Assembly: GCF_017873095.1 (NCBI RefSeq)
Contig: NZ_JAGGJU010000009.1
Coordinates: 62,001 to 126,000, forward strand
DNA: 64,000 bases
Source: Heterorhizobium halophytocola
Lineage (GTDB): Bacteria; Pseudomonadota; Alphaproteobacteria; Rhizobiales; Rhizobiaceae
Direction of reading: 5' to 3'
The notes under the pieces are model-generated. The model made no database searches. It was not told the origin of the DNA and saw only the letters and a list, made by a program, of their open reading frames with translations. This document shows, one piece after another, positions 21,682 through 31,672 of the stretch (positions within the stretch are counted from its first letter, which is position 1; each line of letters starts with the position of its first letter). The position numbers and the translations under genes are program-made.

Positions 21682-23298
21682 ATGGCCGTCGTTTCCAAGA
21701 AAACCCCCATCCCCGATCAGGTCGCCCTCAAGACCGCGCTGCTGTCGGTGTCCGACAAGGCCGGCGTCGTCGACCTCGCCCGCGCGCTGAACGACAGGGG
21801 TGTCAGGCTGCTGTCCACCGGCGGCACCCACAAGGCGATTGCGGCCGCCGGCTTGCCGGTCACCGATGTGTCCGAGATCACCGGCTTTCCGGAGATCATG
21901 GATGGCCGGGTCAAGACGCTGCATCCCAATGTCCATGGCGGCCTGCTGTCGATCCGCGACGATGCCGAGCACCAGGCGGCGATGGCCGAACACGGCATCG
22001 AGGCGATCGATCTGGCCGTCATCAACCTCTATCCCTTCGAGGAAGTCCGCGCCGCCGGCGGCGACTATCCGACCACCGTCGAAAATATCGACATCGGCGG
22101 CCCGGCGATGATCCGCGCTTCTGCCAAGAACCACGCCTATGTCACCGTCCTCACCGATCCGTCCGACTATGACGGCCTGCTTGCGGTGCTCGGCGAAAAC
22201 GACGGCGCCACGCCCTATGCCTATCGCCAGCGCATGGCGGCCAAGGCCTTTGCCCGCACCGCCGCCTATGATTCGATCATTTCCAACTGGATGGCCGAGG
22301 CCCTGTCGATCGACACGCCGGACTACCGCGCCCTCGGCGGCAAGCTGCGGGAGAAGATGCGCTATGGCGAAAACCCGCACCAGAGCGCCGGCTTCTACGT
22401 GAACGGCGATCCGCGTCCGGGTGTCGCCAATGCCGAACTGCTGCAGGGCAAGCAGCTCTCCTACAACAACATCAACGACACCGACGCCGCCTATGAGCTG
22501 GTCGCCGAGTTCCTGCCCGAAAACGGCCCGGCCTGCGCGATCATCAAGCATGCCAATCCCTGCGGCGTTGCCACCGGCGCGACGCTGGTCGAGGCCTATG
22601 GTAGGGCGCTGGCCTGCGACAGCGTCTCGGCCTTCGGCGGCATCATCGCGCTCAACCAGACGCTGGATGCGGCAACGGCCGAAGAGATCGTCAAGCTGTT
22701 TACCGAGGTGATCATCGCCCCCGACGTCACGCCGGAAGCCGCCGCGATCATCGCCACCAAGAAGAACCTGCGCCTGCTGAAGGCGCCCGGCCTGCCGGAT
22801 GCGCGCGCCGCCGGGCTGACCGCCAAGACCGTGTCGGGCGGTCTGCTGGTCCAGTCGCGCGACAATGTCGTCGTCGAGGATCTCGAGCTGAAGGTCGTCA
22901 CCAAGCGGGCGCCGACGGCGTCCGAGCTCGAGGACATGAAGTTCGCCTTCAAGATCGCCAAGCACGTCAAGTCGAACGCGGTGATCTACGCCAAGGACGG
23001 CCAGACCGCCGGCATCGGTGCGGGCCAGATGAGCCGTGTCGATTCGGCCCGTATCGCCGCGATGAAGGCGGAGGATGCGGCCAAGTCCATGGGGCTGAAG
23101 GATCCGCTGACGCGCGGTTCGGCGGTGGCGTCGGAAGCCTTCTATCCGTTTGCCGACGGGCTGCTGGCGGCGATCGCCGCCGGTGCCACGGCGGTCATCC
23201 AGCCGGGCGGCTCGATGCGCGACCAGGACGTGATCGACGCTGCCGACGAACATGGCGTCGCCATGGTGTTCACCGGCATTCGCCACTTCCGCCATTGA
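21682..23298 (+). CDS. purH: Bifunctional AICAR transformylase / IMP cyclohydrolase
   Basis: Catalyses the last two steps of de novo IMP synthesis. The 538-residue protein has the N-terminal MGS-like cyclohydrolase domain ([26 protein letters not shown]) and the C-terminal transformylase domain (KHANPCGVA, then GGIIALN and the terminal [15 protein letters not shown]). The ATG at 21682 matches the family start and follows GGAGAAG; the frame continues upstream through the leader but without similarity. A terminator follows. Confidence 0.97.
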   Translation: MAVVSKKTPIPDQVALKTALLSVSDKAGVVDLARALNDRGVRLLSTGGTHKAIAAAGLPVTDVSEITGFPEIMDGRVKTLHPNVHGGLLSIRDDAEHQAAMAEHGIEAIDLAVINLYPFEEVRAAGGDYPTTVENIDIGGPAMIRASAKNHAYVTVLTDPSDYDGLLAVLGENDGATPYAYRQRMAAKAFARTAAYDSIISNWMAEALSIDTPDYRALGGKLREKMRYGENPHQSAGFYVNGDPRPGVANAELLQGKQLSYNNINDTDAAYELVAEFLPENGPACAIIKHANPCGVATGATLVEAYGRALACDSVSAFGGIIALNQTLDAATAEEIVKLFTEVIIAPDVTPEAAAIIATKKNLRLLKAPGLPDARAAGLTAKTVSGGLLVQSRDNVVVEDLELKVVTKRAPTASELEDMKFAFKIAKHVKSNAVIYAKDGQTAGIGAGQMSRVDSARIAAMKAEDAAKSMGLKDPLTRGSAVASEAFYPFADGLLAAIAAGATAVIQPGGSMRDQDVIDAADEHGVAMVFTGIRHFRH

Positions 23299-23313
23299 TG
23301 CTCAGCAAATATC

Positions 23314-23347
23314 GCCTGCCCGTGGCTCAGCCATGGGCAGGCTTTTT
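23314..23347 (+). terminator. Intrinsic terminator of purH
   Basis: A 13-bp stem with one wobble pair (GCCTGCCCGTGGC at 23314-23326 and GCCATGGGCAGGC at 23330-23342) is followed by five T residues. It overlaps the last codons of the convergent MFS gene. Confidence 0.88.
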
Positions 23348-24733
23348 CGGATCCGCTGCCGGATAGGGCGTCGTCACCAGGATCGCCAGACCGACGCCCA
23401 GAAACAGCAGCATGCTCGCCATGCCGAGTCGCGCCGAACCGCTCAGATAGGTGAGCGTGGAGAAGGAGAGGGTGGCCATGAAGCTCGTCGCCCGTCCCGA
23501 GAGCGCGTAGATGCCGAAATAGCGCCCTGCCTCGTCCTTGTGGATGCTGCGCGCCAGGTAGGAGCGCGACGAGGCCTGCACCGGGCCGAAGGCGAGACCG
23601 ACCAGGATGCCGAAGAGGATATAGGCCTTCTCCGCCGGGGTGGAGAACAGCCCGCCGCCGGCCGTCACCATATCGAAGCTTAAGAGACCGAACAGGGTAA
23701 AGCCCGGACCGGTCGAGATGATGCCGAGCGTTGCGACAAGCAGCATGCTCAGGCTGACGAGGATCGTCCCCTTCGAGCCGATCCGCGTATCCACCCGGCC
23801 GGCGATGATGCAGCCGAGGATCGCGACGACGTTCAGGATGATGCCGTAGATCCCGATCTCCATCGTCGACCAGCCGAACATCGCAGCCGCAAAGACGCCG
23901 CCGAGGATCAGCAGGCCGTTGACCCCGTCCTGGTAGATCATCCGGCCGACCAGGAAGCGGGTAAGCCCCGGCTTGTGCTTCAACTCGCCGAGGGTGAACC
24001 GCAACTCGCGAAGCCCGCCGGAGATGGCCGCCTTCAGCGGCATGCCGCGCGGCGCATCGGGGGTGAAGACGAACATCGGCAGGATGAAGATCAGGTACCA
24101 GACGGCCGAAATCGGCCCGGTGATGCGCGCATCCTCGCCCGTCGCCGGATCGAGCCCCAACAGCGGCGTGCCGCCGAGCAGCGTCTTGCCGGTCTGCGGA
24201 CTTCCGGCGATGAACAGCACGACCGCGATCAGCACGATCATGCCGCCGAGATAGCCGAGCCCCCAGGCGGTGTTGGAGACCTGCCCGACATTTTGCGGAC
24301 TGACCAGCCGCGGCATCATCGAATCATTGAAGACGATGGAAAATTCGGCGGCGATCGAGGCGAGGATGAAGAAGATCACCGGATAGAGCACCGGCGAGCC
24401 CGGTGCCGCGGTCCACAGCGCACACAGGCTGACGATCTTGATCACCGCGAAGAAACCGATCCACGGCTTGCGATTGCCCGACTGGTCGGCAATCGAGCCG
24501 AGCACCGGCGAGAGGATCGCGATGATGATGCCGGCAATCGTGGCCGCATTGCTCCAGGTCGCCTGCGCCGACACCGGGTCGTCCGTCATCCGCGAAACGA
24601 AATAGGGACCGAAGATGAAGGTGGTGACCACCGTGAAAAACGGCTGGGCTGCCCAGTCGAAGAACATCCAGCCGACAATGCCACGCCGCGTCGCCGGGTC
24701 GGCAACGGGTTCTGAAATTAATGCATGGGTCAT
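23327..24733 (-). CDS. UMF1/Atg22-type MFS transporter
   Basis: A 468-residue integral membrane protein with about twelve hydrophobic segments. It begins [28 protein letters not shown], the signature of the UMF1 (vacuole effluxer Atg22-like) branch of the major facilitator superfamily; in yeast these export amino acids from the vacuole, and bacterial substrates are unknown. A cytoplasmic loop with NRKPWIGFF follows the second helix. The ATG at 24733 is preceded by an AGGTGG-like complement and by a GC-rich hairpin next to the NAD-GDH gene. The 3' end overlaps the purH terminator. Confidence 0.85.
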   Translation of the reverse strand: MTHALISEPVADPATRRGIVGWMFFDWAAQPFFTVVTTFIFGPYFVSRMTDDPVSAQATWSNAATIAGIIIAILSPVLGSIADQSGNRKPWIGFFAVIKIVSLCALWTAAPGSPVLYPVIFFILASIAAEFSIVFNDSMMPRLVSPQNVGQVSNTAWGLGYLGGMIVLIAVVLFIAGSPQTGKTLLGGTPLLGLDPATGEDARITGPISAVWYLIFILPMFVFTPDAPRGMPLKAAISGGLRELRFTLGELKHKPGLTRFLVGRMIYQDGVNGLLILGGVFAAAMFGWSTMEIGIYGIILNVVAILGCIIAGRVDTRIGSKGTILVSLSMLLVATLGIISTGPGFTLFGLLSFDMVTAGGGLFSTPAEKAYILFGILVGLAFGPVQASSRSYLARSIHKDEAGRYFGIYALSGRATSFMATLSFSTLTYLSGSARLGMASMLLFLGVGLAILVTTPYPAADPKKPAHG

Positions 24734-24738
24734 AGGTG

Positions 24739-24766
24739 GTCGGCCCCGAATTTCACCGGGGCCGAC
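24739..24766 (-). terminator. GC-rich hairpin between the NAD-GDH and MFS genes
   Basis: GTCGGCCCCG (24739-24748) pairs perfectly with CGGGGCCGAC (24757-24766). It follows the NAD-GDH stop by 5 nt and ends 6 nt before the MFS start codon. No T-tract follows on the minus strand, so it may be a 3'-end stabiliser or partial terminator; it also sits against the MFS ribosome binding site. Confidence 0.5.
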
Positions 24767-24770
24767 ACTG

Positions 24771-27700
24771 TCAGGTCGCGCGCTCGTGCGCAAGATCGCC
24801 GAGCAGGGCCGCGGCGACCGCAATGCGCGCCAGGCTCGCTTCGCCGCCTTCGGCAATGGTGCGCAATTCGCTGGCCGCATGCGTTGTCGCGGTCCGGTCG
24901 GATTGCTGCCAGGCGGCGATCGGCTCGCGTTCGCGCTTGAAGTCCTGCAGGGCGACGATGACGATCCGCCGCCTTGCGCCGCCGATCCGGTCGATCGCCC
25001 GCATCAGCGCCTGGCTGTCATAGTGATCGGCGGTCGGGGTGCGGGCGGCAAGGTCGAGCAGCCGGTCGATCTGGAAGGCGCCGGTGACGGCGAAATAACC
25101 CTCGACCACCTTCGGCATCGTGGTCTTCGTGACCTCGGAGATCTCCATCGCCTCGGGCGCGATCACCAGCGTTTCAAGCGCGGTGATGCGTCCGGCAAGG
25201 TCCGCCGGCACGCCGGAGGCGACCAGCGCTTCGGTCTCGCCGGCAATCGCGTCGCGCACATGGTCGGGCAGCACCTTTTCCATGCCCGAGCGCAGGCCCT
25301 CGACGGTCGTCTTCAGCTTCGTCAGGACGTCCGACATGTCGCCGGCAGCGATCTTGGTCTCCAGCATCAGCCGCGTCATCGTCTCGTAGGCGCGGCCGAC
25401 GGCGGCATAGAGCGTGTTCTGCACATGGCCGGGGATCTTCGCGTCCAGCGCGTCGATCTGTTCCCAGATCGCCGGCAGGTCGAGGCCGTCGCGCACCAGA
25501 AGCGCCGCCTTGACGACGGCGGCGGGCAGGGCACCCGTCGCGTCCGTCATGCCGACGACGAAGCCGGGACCGCCCCGGTTGATCACGTGGTTGGCAAGCA
25601 CGGTTGCGATGATCTCGCGGTGCAGCCGGTGATGCAAGATGTCGTCGCGGTAGGCCTTGCGCATCTTGTTCGGGAAATAGTTCATCAGCGCGTTGAGGCA
25701 GTAGGGATCATCCGGCAGATCGCTGGCGACCAGCTGGTCGAACAGCGTGATCTTGGCATAGGAGAGCAGGACACCGATCTCCGGCCGCGTCAGGCTCTTG
25801 CCGGAGGCATAGCGCTCACCGAATGTTGCGTCGTCCGGCAGCATCTCGATCTTGCGGTCCAGATGGCCGGCCGCCTCCAGCGTCGTCATCAGCCTTGCCA
25901 GCGGCTCGCGATTGGCGCGGCCCTGGCCTTCCGTCAGCGAAATCGCCAGCGTCTGCAGATAGTTGTTGCGCAGCACCAGATGGCCGACTTCCTCGGTCAT
26001 CTCCGCCAGCAGCTTGTCGCGCTTGGGCCGGCTGAGGCGTCCATCGGCCAAGGCAGGGGCCAACGCGATCTTGATGTTGACCTCGACGTCGGACGAATTC
26101 ACCCCGGCCGAGTTGTCGATCGCGTCGGAATTGACCCGCCCGCCGGCGAGCGCATAGGCGATGCGGCCCTTCTGGGTGACGCCCAGATTGGCGCCTTCGC
26201 CGATCACCTTGGCGCCGACTTCGGCCGCGGTGATGCGGATCGGGTCATTGGTGCGGTCGCCGACCTCGGCATCGCTCTCGCCGGCCGCCTTGATATAGGT
26301 GCCGATCCCGCCGAACCACAGAAGGTCGATCTTCGCCTTCAGGATCGCGGTCATGATGTCGAACGGCGTCGCCTTGGCCTGGGGAAGACCGATCGCCGCC
26401 TGCGCCTGCGGCGTCAGGGTGACCGATTTTTCCGCGCGCGAAATAATCATCGCGCCCTCCGACAGCGCTGCCCTGTCATAGTCCTGCCAGCTGGAGCGCG
26501 GCAGGTCGAACATCCGCTTGCGCTCGGCAAAGGATTTCGCCGTATCCGGGTCCGGATCGATGAAGATGTCGCGGTGGTCGAAGGCGGCGATCAGCCGGAT
26601 CTGCTGCGACAGCAGCATGCCGTTGCCGAACACATCGCCCGACATGTCACCGACGCCGGCCACGGTAAACGGCGTGGTCTGGATATCGACGTCCATCTCG
26701 CGGAAATGCCGCTTGGCCGCTTCCCAGGCGCCGCGGGCGGTGATGCCCATCTTCTTGTGGTCGTAGCCGGCCGATCCGCCCGAGGCGAAGGCGTCGTCCA
26801 GCCAGAAGCCTGCCGCCTGCGCCAGGCCGTTCGCGGTATCGGAAAAGGTTGCCGTGCCCTTGTCGGCGGCGACGACGAAATAGGGATCGTCCTCGTCCAG
26901 CCGCAGCGTGTCGGCAGGCGGCACGACCTTGCCGTCGACGATATTGTCGGTAATCGACAGCATGGTCGAGATGAAGGTCTTGTAGGCGTCCTTGCCGGCC
27001 GTCAGCCAGTCTTCGCGCGGCCCCGTCGTCGGCAGCTGCTTCGGGTAGAAGCCGCCCTTGGCACCGACCGGCACGATCACCGCATTCTTCACCTGCTGCG
27101 CCTTGACCAGGCCCAGCACCTCGGTGCGGTAGTCCTGGGCGCGGTCCGACCAGCGCAGGCCGCCACGCGCCACCTTGCCGAAGCGCAGATGCACGCCCTC
27201 GACCTCGACGCCGAAGACGAAGATCTCGCGGAACGGCCGGGGCTGCGGCAGGCCTTCCACCTGCTTCGGATCGAACTTGAAGGCGAGCATCGGCTTCGGC
27301 TGGCCGTTGGCATCGCGCTGGAAGTAGTTGGTCCTGAGCGTTGCCTCGATGGCGTTCAGGTAGCGGCGCAGGATCCGGTCCTCGTCGAGGATCGGCACAT
27401 CGGCCAGCGCCGTCTCGATCGCCTCGCGCGTGTCCTTCAGCTGCTTCTTGCGCGTCCGCTCGGAGGTCTCGGGATCGAAGGCGTCGCGGAACAGCGAAAA
27501 CAGCAGCGTGGCGATGCCGGGATATTTGTTCAGCGTGTCGGCGATATAGCTCTGGGTATAGACCACACCTGCCTGGCGCAGATAGGCGCCATAGGCGCGC
27601 AGCACCGTCACCTCCCGTGCCGTCAGCCCGGCCGACAGCACCAGGCGGTTGAACCGGTCATTGTCGACCGTGCCGGTAAAGGCGTCGACGATTGCAGCTT

Positions 27701-29552
27701 CCGCCAGCGCCGCATCCTTGTCGAAGTCGAAGCGGCGGCCGTTCTGTCCCTGCAGTTCCATGTCGTGCAGGACGACCAGCCGCGAGGTGCCGTCGGCGTC
27801 GACGACGTAAATGTCGAAGGTCCGCTCGCTGATCACCGAGAAGCCGAGATTTTCCAGCAGCGGCACGCGCCGTGACAGGGGCAGATGCGAGCCGGAATGG
27901 AAGATCTTCAGATAGACGATCGGCCCGGTGTCGCCGAGCTGTTCGTGGAAGGCGATCGAGATCGGGGTGCCGTGCAGGCAGCCTTCGATATGTTTCAGGT
28001 CCGCCACCGCTTCCTCGGCCGAGAAGGCTTCCTGATAGGCGGTTCCGGCATTGAGGCTGAGGGCATCATGGCCGGCCAGCGCTTCGAAGCGGTCGCGCCA
28101 GGGGGTGGTGATCGCCCGCACCGCCTCTTCGAGCTTGGCCTGCGAAATCACCGGCGTCTTGCGGTCCGAGCGGCCGATGATGAAATGCACGCGCGCCACA
28201 CCGCCTTCCGGGAAAGCCGGATAATAGGCCGAGACGCGGCCGTCATAGACATTCTTGAAATAGGTGCCGATCTTCTCGCGGACGGCGGAATTGTATTCCT
28301 CCTTCGGCACATAGACGAGCAGCGAGACGAAGCGGTCGAACTGGTCGATGCGCGGCAGGACGCGCACGCGCGGCCGTTCGGCAAGATCCATGATCTGTTC
28401 GGAAAACCGGATCAGCATGTCGGCGTCGATCTGGAACAGGTCGTCGCGCGGATAGGATTCCAGCGTGTTCTGCAGCATGCGGCCGGAATGGCTCTGCGGA
28501 TCGAAGCCGAAATGGGCGATGACGGTGTCGATCTTGGCGCGCAGCAGCGGGATCCGGTTGACCGAGCGGGTATAGGCGGTGGCGGTGAACAGGCCGACGA
28601 TCCTGAGCTCGCCGGTCACGTGGCCATCGGCGTCGAAGCGCTTGATGCCGATATAATCCATATAGGCGCGACGGTGGACGACCGATTTCACATTCGCCTT
28701 GGTGACGATCAGGAATTCGGGGCCCTGCAAAAACTTGAGGATTTCCGGCGTGGTGGTGACCGCATCATGCCCCTGGCGCAGGACCAGCACCTTCGGGTCG
28801 GACAGGATGCCGAGCCCGGTGCCCTCGTCGCGCTTGACCTCTGCCGTGTCGCCGGTGCCGGAATAGAGATAGTCGCGCATGCCGAGAAAGGTGAAGTTGT
28901 CGTCGCGCAGCCATTCGAGAAAGGCGATGGCCTCGTCCCGGTCGACCTTGCCGCGGCTGGCTGCCTGGGTCTTCAGCTGCTCGACGGCACCCTCCAGGGT
29001 TCCCAGCATCTGTTCCCAGTCGTTGGCCGCAAGCGTCACCTGGTCGAGCACGGCCTTCAACCGCTCGGCCAGCGCTTCGGCCTGCGCCGGCGGCAGTTCC
29101 GCAAGATGCAGCTGGATATAGCTGATGGCGACGCCGTCGGCGCCGGCCTGCGATTTCAGCACGGTGGCGCCGGTCTTGTCGGTCGACAGGATCGGGTGGA
29201 CGGCCAGGTGAATGTCGCGGTGAGTGCTGGTCACCTCGCCCATTACCGAATCGTAGAGGAAGGGCCGATTGACGGTGGTGACCGAAAGCACGGTGACCGG
29301 CTCTTCGTTGGGCGCGATGCCGTCGACCGGCGCGATCTTCACGCGGGCCGTCTTGCGATCCCAGGCCGCCAGGTCTTCCGCAGCTCTTGCGGCCGCCGCC
29401 GCCAGCATCTCCGGCGTATACTGCGCCAGGTCGTCATTGCTGGCGCGGCCGAACAGCATGGCGGGATCGAGAAAGGCCGATCGCCCCGCGGCGGCGGCGC
29501 TGCGCGCCTTGTCAAATTGCTGATCGCGCTTGGTCTTGCGAGCACTCGCCAT
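24771..29552 (-). CDS. gdhB: NAD-dependent glutamate dehydrogenase, large 180-kDa type
   Basis: Oxidises glutamate to 2-oxoglutarate with NAD. The 1593-residue length is typical of the large GDH family. Long N-terminal ACT-like regulatory regions precede the catalytic core, which contains KVARGGLRWSDRAQDYRTE, VGAKGGF with the catalytic Lys, GDMSGDVFGNGML and GEGANLGVTQ with NSAGVNSSDVEVN. The Caulobacter homologue GdhZ also couples metabolism to FtsZ-ring dynamics; that role is only a possibility here. A good ribosome binding site (GGAGG) precedes the ATG. It is divergent from carbonic anhydrase. Confidence 0.96.
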   Translation of the reverse strand: MASARKTKRDQQFDKARSAAAAGRSAFLDPAMLFGRASNDDLAQYTPEMLAAAAARAAEDLAAWDRKTARVKIAPVDGIAPNEEPVTVLSVTTVNRPFLYDSVMGEVTSTHRDIHLAVHPILSTDKTGATVLKSQAGADGVAISYIQLHLAELPPAQAEALAERLKAVLDQVTLAANDWEQMLGTLEGAVEQLKTQAASRGKVDRDEAIAFLEWLRDDNFTFLGMRDYLYSGTGDTAEVKRDEGTGLGILSDPKVLVLRQGHDAVTTTPEILKFLQGPEFLIVTKANVKSVVHRRAYMDYIGIKRFDADGHVTGELRIVGLFTATAYTRSVNRIPLLRAKIDTVIAHFGFDPQSHSGRMLQNTLESYPRDDLFQIDADMLIRFSEQIMDLAERPRVRVLPRIDQFDRFVSLLVYVPKEEYNSAVREKIGTYFKNVYDGRVSAYYPAFPEGGVARVHFIIGRSDRKTPVISQAKLEEAVRAITTPWRDRFEALAGHDALSLNAGTAYQEAFSAEEAVADLKHIEGCLHGTPISIAFHEQLGDTGPIVYLKIFHSGSHLPLSRRVPLLENLGFSVISERTFDIYVVDADGTSRLVVLHDMELQGQNGRRFDFDKDAALAEAAIVDAFTGTVDNDRFNRLVLSAGLTAREVTVLRAYGAYLRQAGVVYTQSYIADTLNKYPGIATLLFSLFRDAFDPETSERTRKKQLKDTREAIETALADVPILDEDRILRRYLNAIEATLRTNYFQRDANGQPKPMLAFKFDPKQVEGLPQPRPFREIFVFGVEVEGVHLRFGKVARGGLRWSDRAQDYRTEVLGLVKAQQVKNAVIVPVGAKGGFYPKQLPTTGPREDWLTAGKDAYKTFISTMLSITDNIVDGKVVPPADTLRLDEDDPYFVVAADKGTATFSDTANGLAQAAGFWLDDAFASGGSAGYDHKKMGITARGAWEAAKRHFREMDVDIQTTPFTVAGVGDMSGDVFGNGMLLSQQIRLIAAFDHRDIFIDPDPDTAKSFAERKRMFDLPRSSWQDYDRAALSEGAMIISRAEKSVTLTPQAQAAIGLPQAKATPFDIMTAILKAKIDLLWFGGIGTYIKAAGESDAEVGDRTNDPIRITAAEVGAKVIGEGANLGVTQKGRIAYALAGGRVNSDAIDNSAGVNSSDVEVNIKIALAPALADGRLSRPKRDKLLAEMTEEVGHLVLRNNYLQTLAISLTEGQGRANREPLARLMTTLEAAGHLDRKIEMLPDDATFGERYASGKSLTRPEIGVLLSYAKITLFDQLVASDLPDDPYCLNALMNYFPNKMRKAYRDDILHHRLHREIIATVLANHVINRGGPGFVVGMTDATGALPAAVVKAALLVRDGLDLPAIWEQIDALDAKIPGHVQNTLYAAVGRAYETMTRLMLETKIAAGDMSDVLTKLKTTVEGLRSGMEKVLPDHVRDAIAGETEALVASGVPADLAGRITALETLVIAPEAMEISEVTKTTMPKVVEGYFAVTGAFQIDRLLDLAARTPTADHYDSQALMRAIDRIGGARRRIVIVALQDFKREREPIAAWQQSDRTATTHAASELRTIAEGGEASLARIAVAAALLGDLAHERAT

Positions 29553-29895
29553 GGGTTTTCCTCCATATTCGCCGTCTTTGGGTGCAGCCTCTTATAATTC
29601 GCATGGAATAACAACGGATATGAGGAGACTGGCCGTGTTTCAGGTCTGTAGCGGGTAAAGGATAAGTCCTAAGAGAGGGTGACGTGGCGGGCCACTGCGA
29701 CCGGCGGGCGGTTGCGCCCGCAGACAAGGTGCCTGCAAGGATGGAGCCACGCTGCCTGCCGGCGCATGCGGCGCACACCGGTGCGCATACGCCATGGCAT
29801 CGGCCCGCATGGCCTGATAGCCTGCAGGTGCAGACCTTTGGGCAGACATCAAATGAGCAGTTGTCCTGTCGCTTTTTAGGGAGTAATCGACCGTC
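29553..29895. other. Divergent intergenic region, NAD-GDH / carbonic anhydrase
   Basis: A 343-nt region without a convincing gene; it must carry the promoters of both divergent genes. Small ORFs here lack family resemblance and codon support. No strong palindrome or riboswitch was recognised. Confidence 0.5.
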
Positions 29896-30537
29896 ATGCA
29901 GCGTTTTCCTCAACCTCTCCTCACCGGTTACCGCAACTTCATGACGGGGCGCTATACGGTCGAACGGGACCGGTATCGCCAGCTGGCCGATGCCGGCCAG
30001 ACGCCCCATACCCTGATCATCGCCTGTTGTGATTCGCGTGCCGCACCGGAAACCATCTTCGATGCGGGACCGGGCGAACTCTTCGTCGTGCGCAATGTCG
30101 CCAATATGGTGCCGCCCTACGAGCCGGACGGGCAGTATCACTCGACCTCGGCAGCCCTCGAATTCGCCGTCCAGTCGCTGAAGGTCAAGGACATCATCGT
30201 CATGGGCCATGGCCGCTGCGGCGGCATCAAGGCCGTGCTCGACCCGAATGCCGCGCCGCTGTCTCCCGGCGATTTCATCGGCAAGTGGATGAACCTGGTC
30301 AAACCGGCGGCCGAGCAGATCCAGAGCAATTCGATCATGACGACCGCCGAGCGGCAGACGGCGATGGAGCGGGTGTCGATCCGCAACTCGATCACCAATC
30401 TGCGCACCTTCCCCGAAGTCAAGGCGCTCGAGGACGGCGGCAAGCTGCAGGTCCATGGCGCCTGGTTCGACATTTCCAATGGCGAACTCTGGGTGATGGA
30501 CAAGGAAAGCCAGGATTTCGTCCGCCTGGACGGCTGA
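29896..30537 (+). CDS. Beta-class carbonic anhydrase
   Basis: Interconverts CO2 and bicarbonate. The 213-residue protein has the beta-class zinc site: ACCDSR (zinc Cys44, Asp46-Arg48 dyad) and, about 60 residues later, GHGRCGG with the His and second Cys ligands. VRNVANMVPP is also conserved. No signal peptide is present, so it is cytosolic. It is transcribed away from the NAD-GDH gene and converges with the transglycosylase gene. Role in supplying bicarbonate for carboxylases is inferred. Confidence 0.95.
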   Translation: MQRFPQPLLTGYRNFMTGRYTVERDRYRQLADAGQTPHTLIIACCDSRAAPETIFDAGPGELFVVRNVANMVPPYEPDGQYHSTSAALEFAVQSLKVKDIIVMGHGRCGGIKAVLDPNAAPLSPGDFIGKWMNLVKPAAEQIQSNSIMTTAERQTAMERVSIRNSITNLRTFPEVKALEDGGKLQVHGAWFDISNGELWVMDKESQDFVRLDG

Positions 30538-30580
30538 TCCCGCCTGAAAATCCCCCTTGCCGGCCGGCGATGGCCGTAAC

Positions 30581-30608
30581 GCAAAAGGCGTGGCCGAAGC
30601 CACGCCTT
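30581..30608 (-). terminator. Intrinsic terminator of the lytic transglycosylase gene
   Basis: A perfect 10-bp stem (AAGGCGTGGC at 30585-30594 with GCCACGCCTT at 30599-30608) closes on a four-base loop that reads TTCG on the minus strand, followed by TTTT there. It lies about 47 nt past the gene end and may also serve the converging carbonic anhydrase gene. Confidence 0.8.
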
Positions 30609-30654
30609 GCATCGCACCTGTGCGTGTACCGGTGACGCCCGGCGTCTGCCGGTC

Positions 30655-31473
30655 CTACTGACCGTCGATCTGGGCGCCGATATAGGCGATCGCCTTCTGG
30701 TAGACGGTGGCGGCATTCCAGCCGGCAATGGCGGCGAAGTTCGGCTGGCCGGGCTGATAGCCGGCGCCGGGCTGCCAGCCGTGGCCGCGCAGGAAGTTGG
30801 CGGTCGAGGCCAGCGCATCGGCGCGCGAGCCGACCAGGTCGACCCGGCCATTGCGGTCGCCATCGACGCCGAAGCGCACGACATTGCGCGGTAGGAACTG
30901 CGTCTGGCCGACTTCGCCATGGGCGGCGCCCCGGGCATTGATGCTCAGCGATCCGCTGGAGACGAGCTGCAGCGCGGCATAGAACTGGTCGGTGAAATAG
31001 TCGCTGCGGCGGCAGTCATAGGCAAGCGTCGCCACCGCCGACAGCGTCGGCTGGTTGCCCATGTAGCTGCCGAAGCCGGTTTCCATGCCCCAGATTGCGA
31101 TCAGCGGGCCGGCCGGCACGCCGTAGCGGGCCTCGATGCTCTTGAACAGCGCGGCATTGCCGCGCTTCATCGACTTGCCGCGCGAAATGATCGTCGTGCC
31201 GCCGCGCTTGGCCATGAACTGATCGAAGGAGAGCTTGAAGCTGTGCTGGCCGCGGTCGGCGCTGATCGTCGGGCGATTGTAGCGCACCGAAGACATCACC
31301 TTGTTGACGACGGACTGGCTGACGCCATTGGCCACGGCCTCCTGGCTGAACTGGCCGACCCAGCGGTCGAAGCCCGATGAGTTGTTCCCGCAGGTGGCGG
31401 CATTCGCCGCGCCGATCCCGGCAAACATGGACAGGGATGCCAGGACGGTTGCCTTGAGCAGGGAAGAACGCAT
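30655..31473 (-). CDS. Periplasmic lytic murein transglycosylase (SLT_2/MltB-like)
   Basis: Cleaves peptidoglycan glycan strands to form 1,6-anhydro-muropeptides. The 272-residue protein has a signal peptide (MRSSLLKATVLASLSMFAGIGAANA) and an SLT_2 domain: the catalytic Glu in WGMETGFGSYMG, ATLAYDCRRSDYF, and GEVGQTQFLP. There is no lipobox, so it is soluble rather than a lipoprotein like MltB. The ATG at 31473 was chosen because GAGG lies 7 nt before it; a TTG at 31488 would put that site inside the gene. Confidence 0.9.
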   Translation of the reverse strand: MRSSLLKATVLASLSMFAGIGAANAATCGNNSSGFDRWVGQFSQEAVANGVSQSVVNKVMSSVRYNRPTISADRGQHSFKLSFDQFMAKRGGTTIISRGKSMKRGNAALFKSIEARYGVPAGPLIAIWGMETGFGSYMGNQPTLSAVATLAYDCRRSDYFTDQFYAALQLVSSGSLSINARGAAHGEVGQTQFLPRNVVRFGVDGDRNGRVDLVGSRADALASTANFLRGHGWQPGAGYQPGQPNFAAIAGWNAATVYQKAIAYIGAQIDGQ

Positions 31474-31515
31474 CGAATACCTCTTCAAAGAAGTGAATTG
31501 TTGTCAGTTGCAAGA

Positions 31516-31537
31516 CAGCCTTTTTGCAAAAAGGCTG
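31516..31537. promoter_or_regulatory. 22-bp perfect palindrome upstream of the transglycosylase gene
   Basis: CAGCCTTTTTGCAAAAAGGC plus TG forms a perfect 22-bp palindrome, 43 nt upstream of the transglycosylase start codon. It could be a dimeric-repressor operator or an RNA hairpin. Its core closely resembles the palindrome in the thiC riboswitch. Confidence 0.5.
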
Positions 31538-31629
31538 GAATTTCACACTACTATCTAACCGCCTCGGCGGAGAATTCAATTCCACCTGTTTTAGCGTATG
31601 TGAAACAACGGCGTGGAAAGCCTTTACAG

Positions 31630-31659
31630 GCGTCCGGCCGGCCTCTGGCGGCCGGACGC
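31630..31659 (-). terminator. Possible terminator hairpin after asd
   Basis: GCGTCCGGCC (31630-31639) pairs with GGCCGGACGC (31650-31659), 14 nt past the asd stop. There is no T-tract on the minus strand, so termination is uncertain. Confidence 0.45.
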
Positions 31660-31672
31660 AGGTCTTGCGCCG

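Noticed and set aside
24615..27875. 1086-codon open frame on the plus strand
   Set aside because: It is antisense to the NAD-GDH gene, has no family resemblance and results from high GC at third positions.
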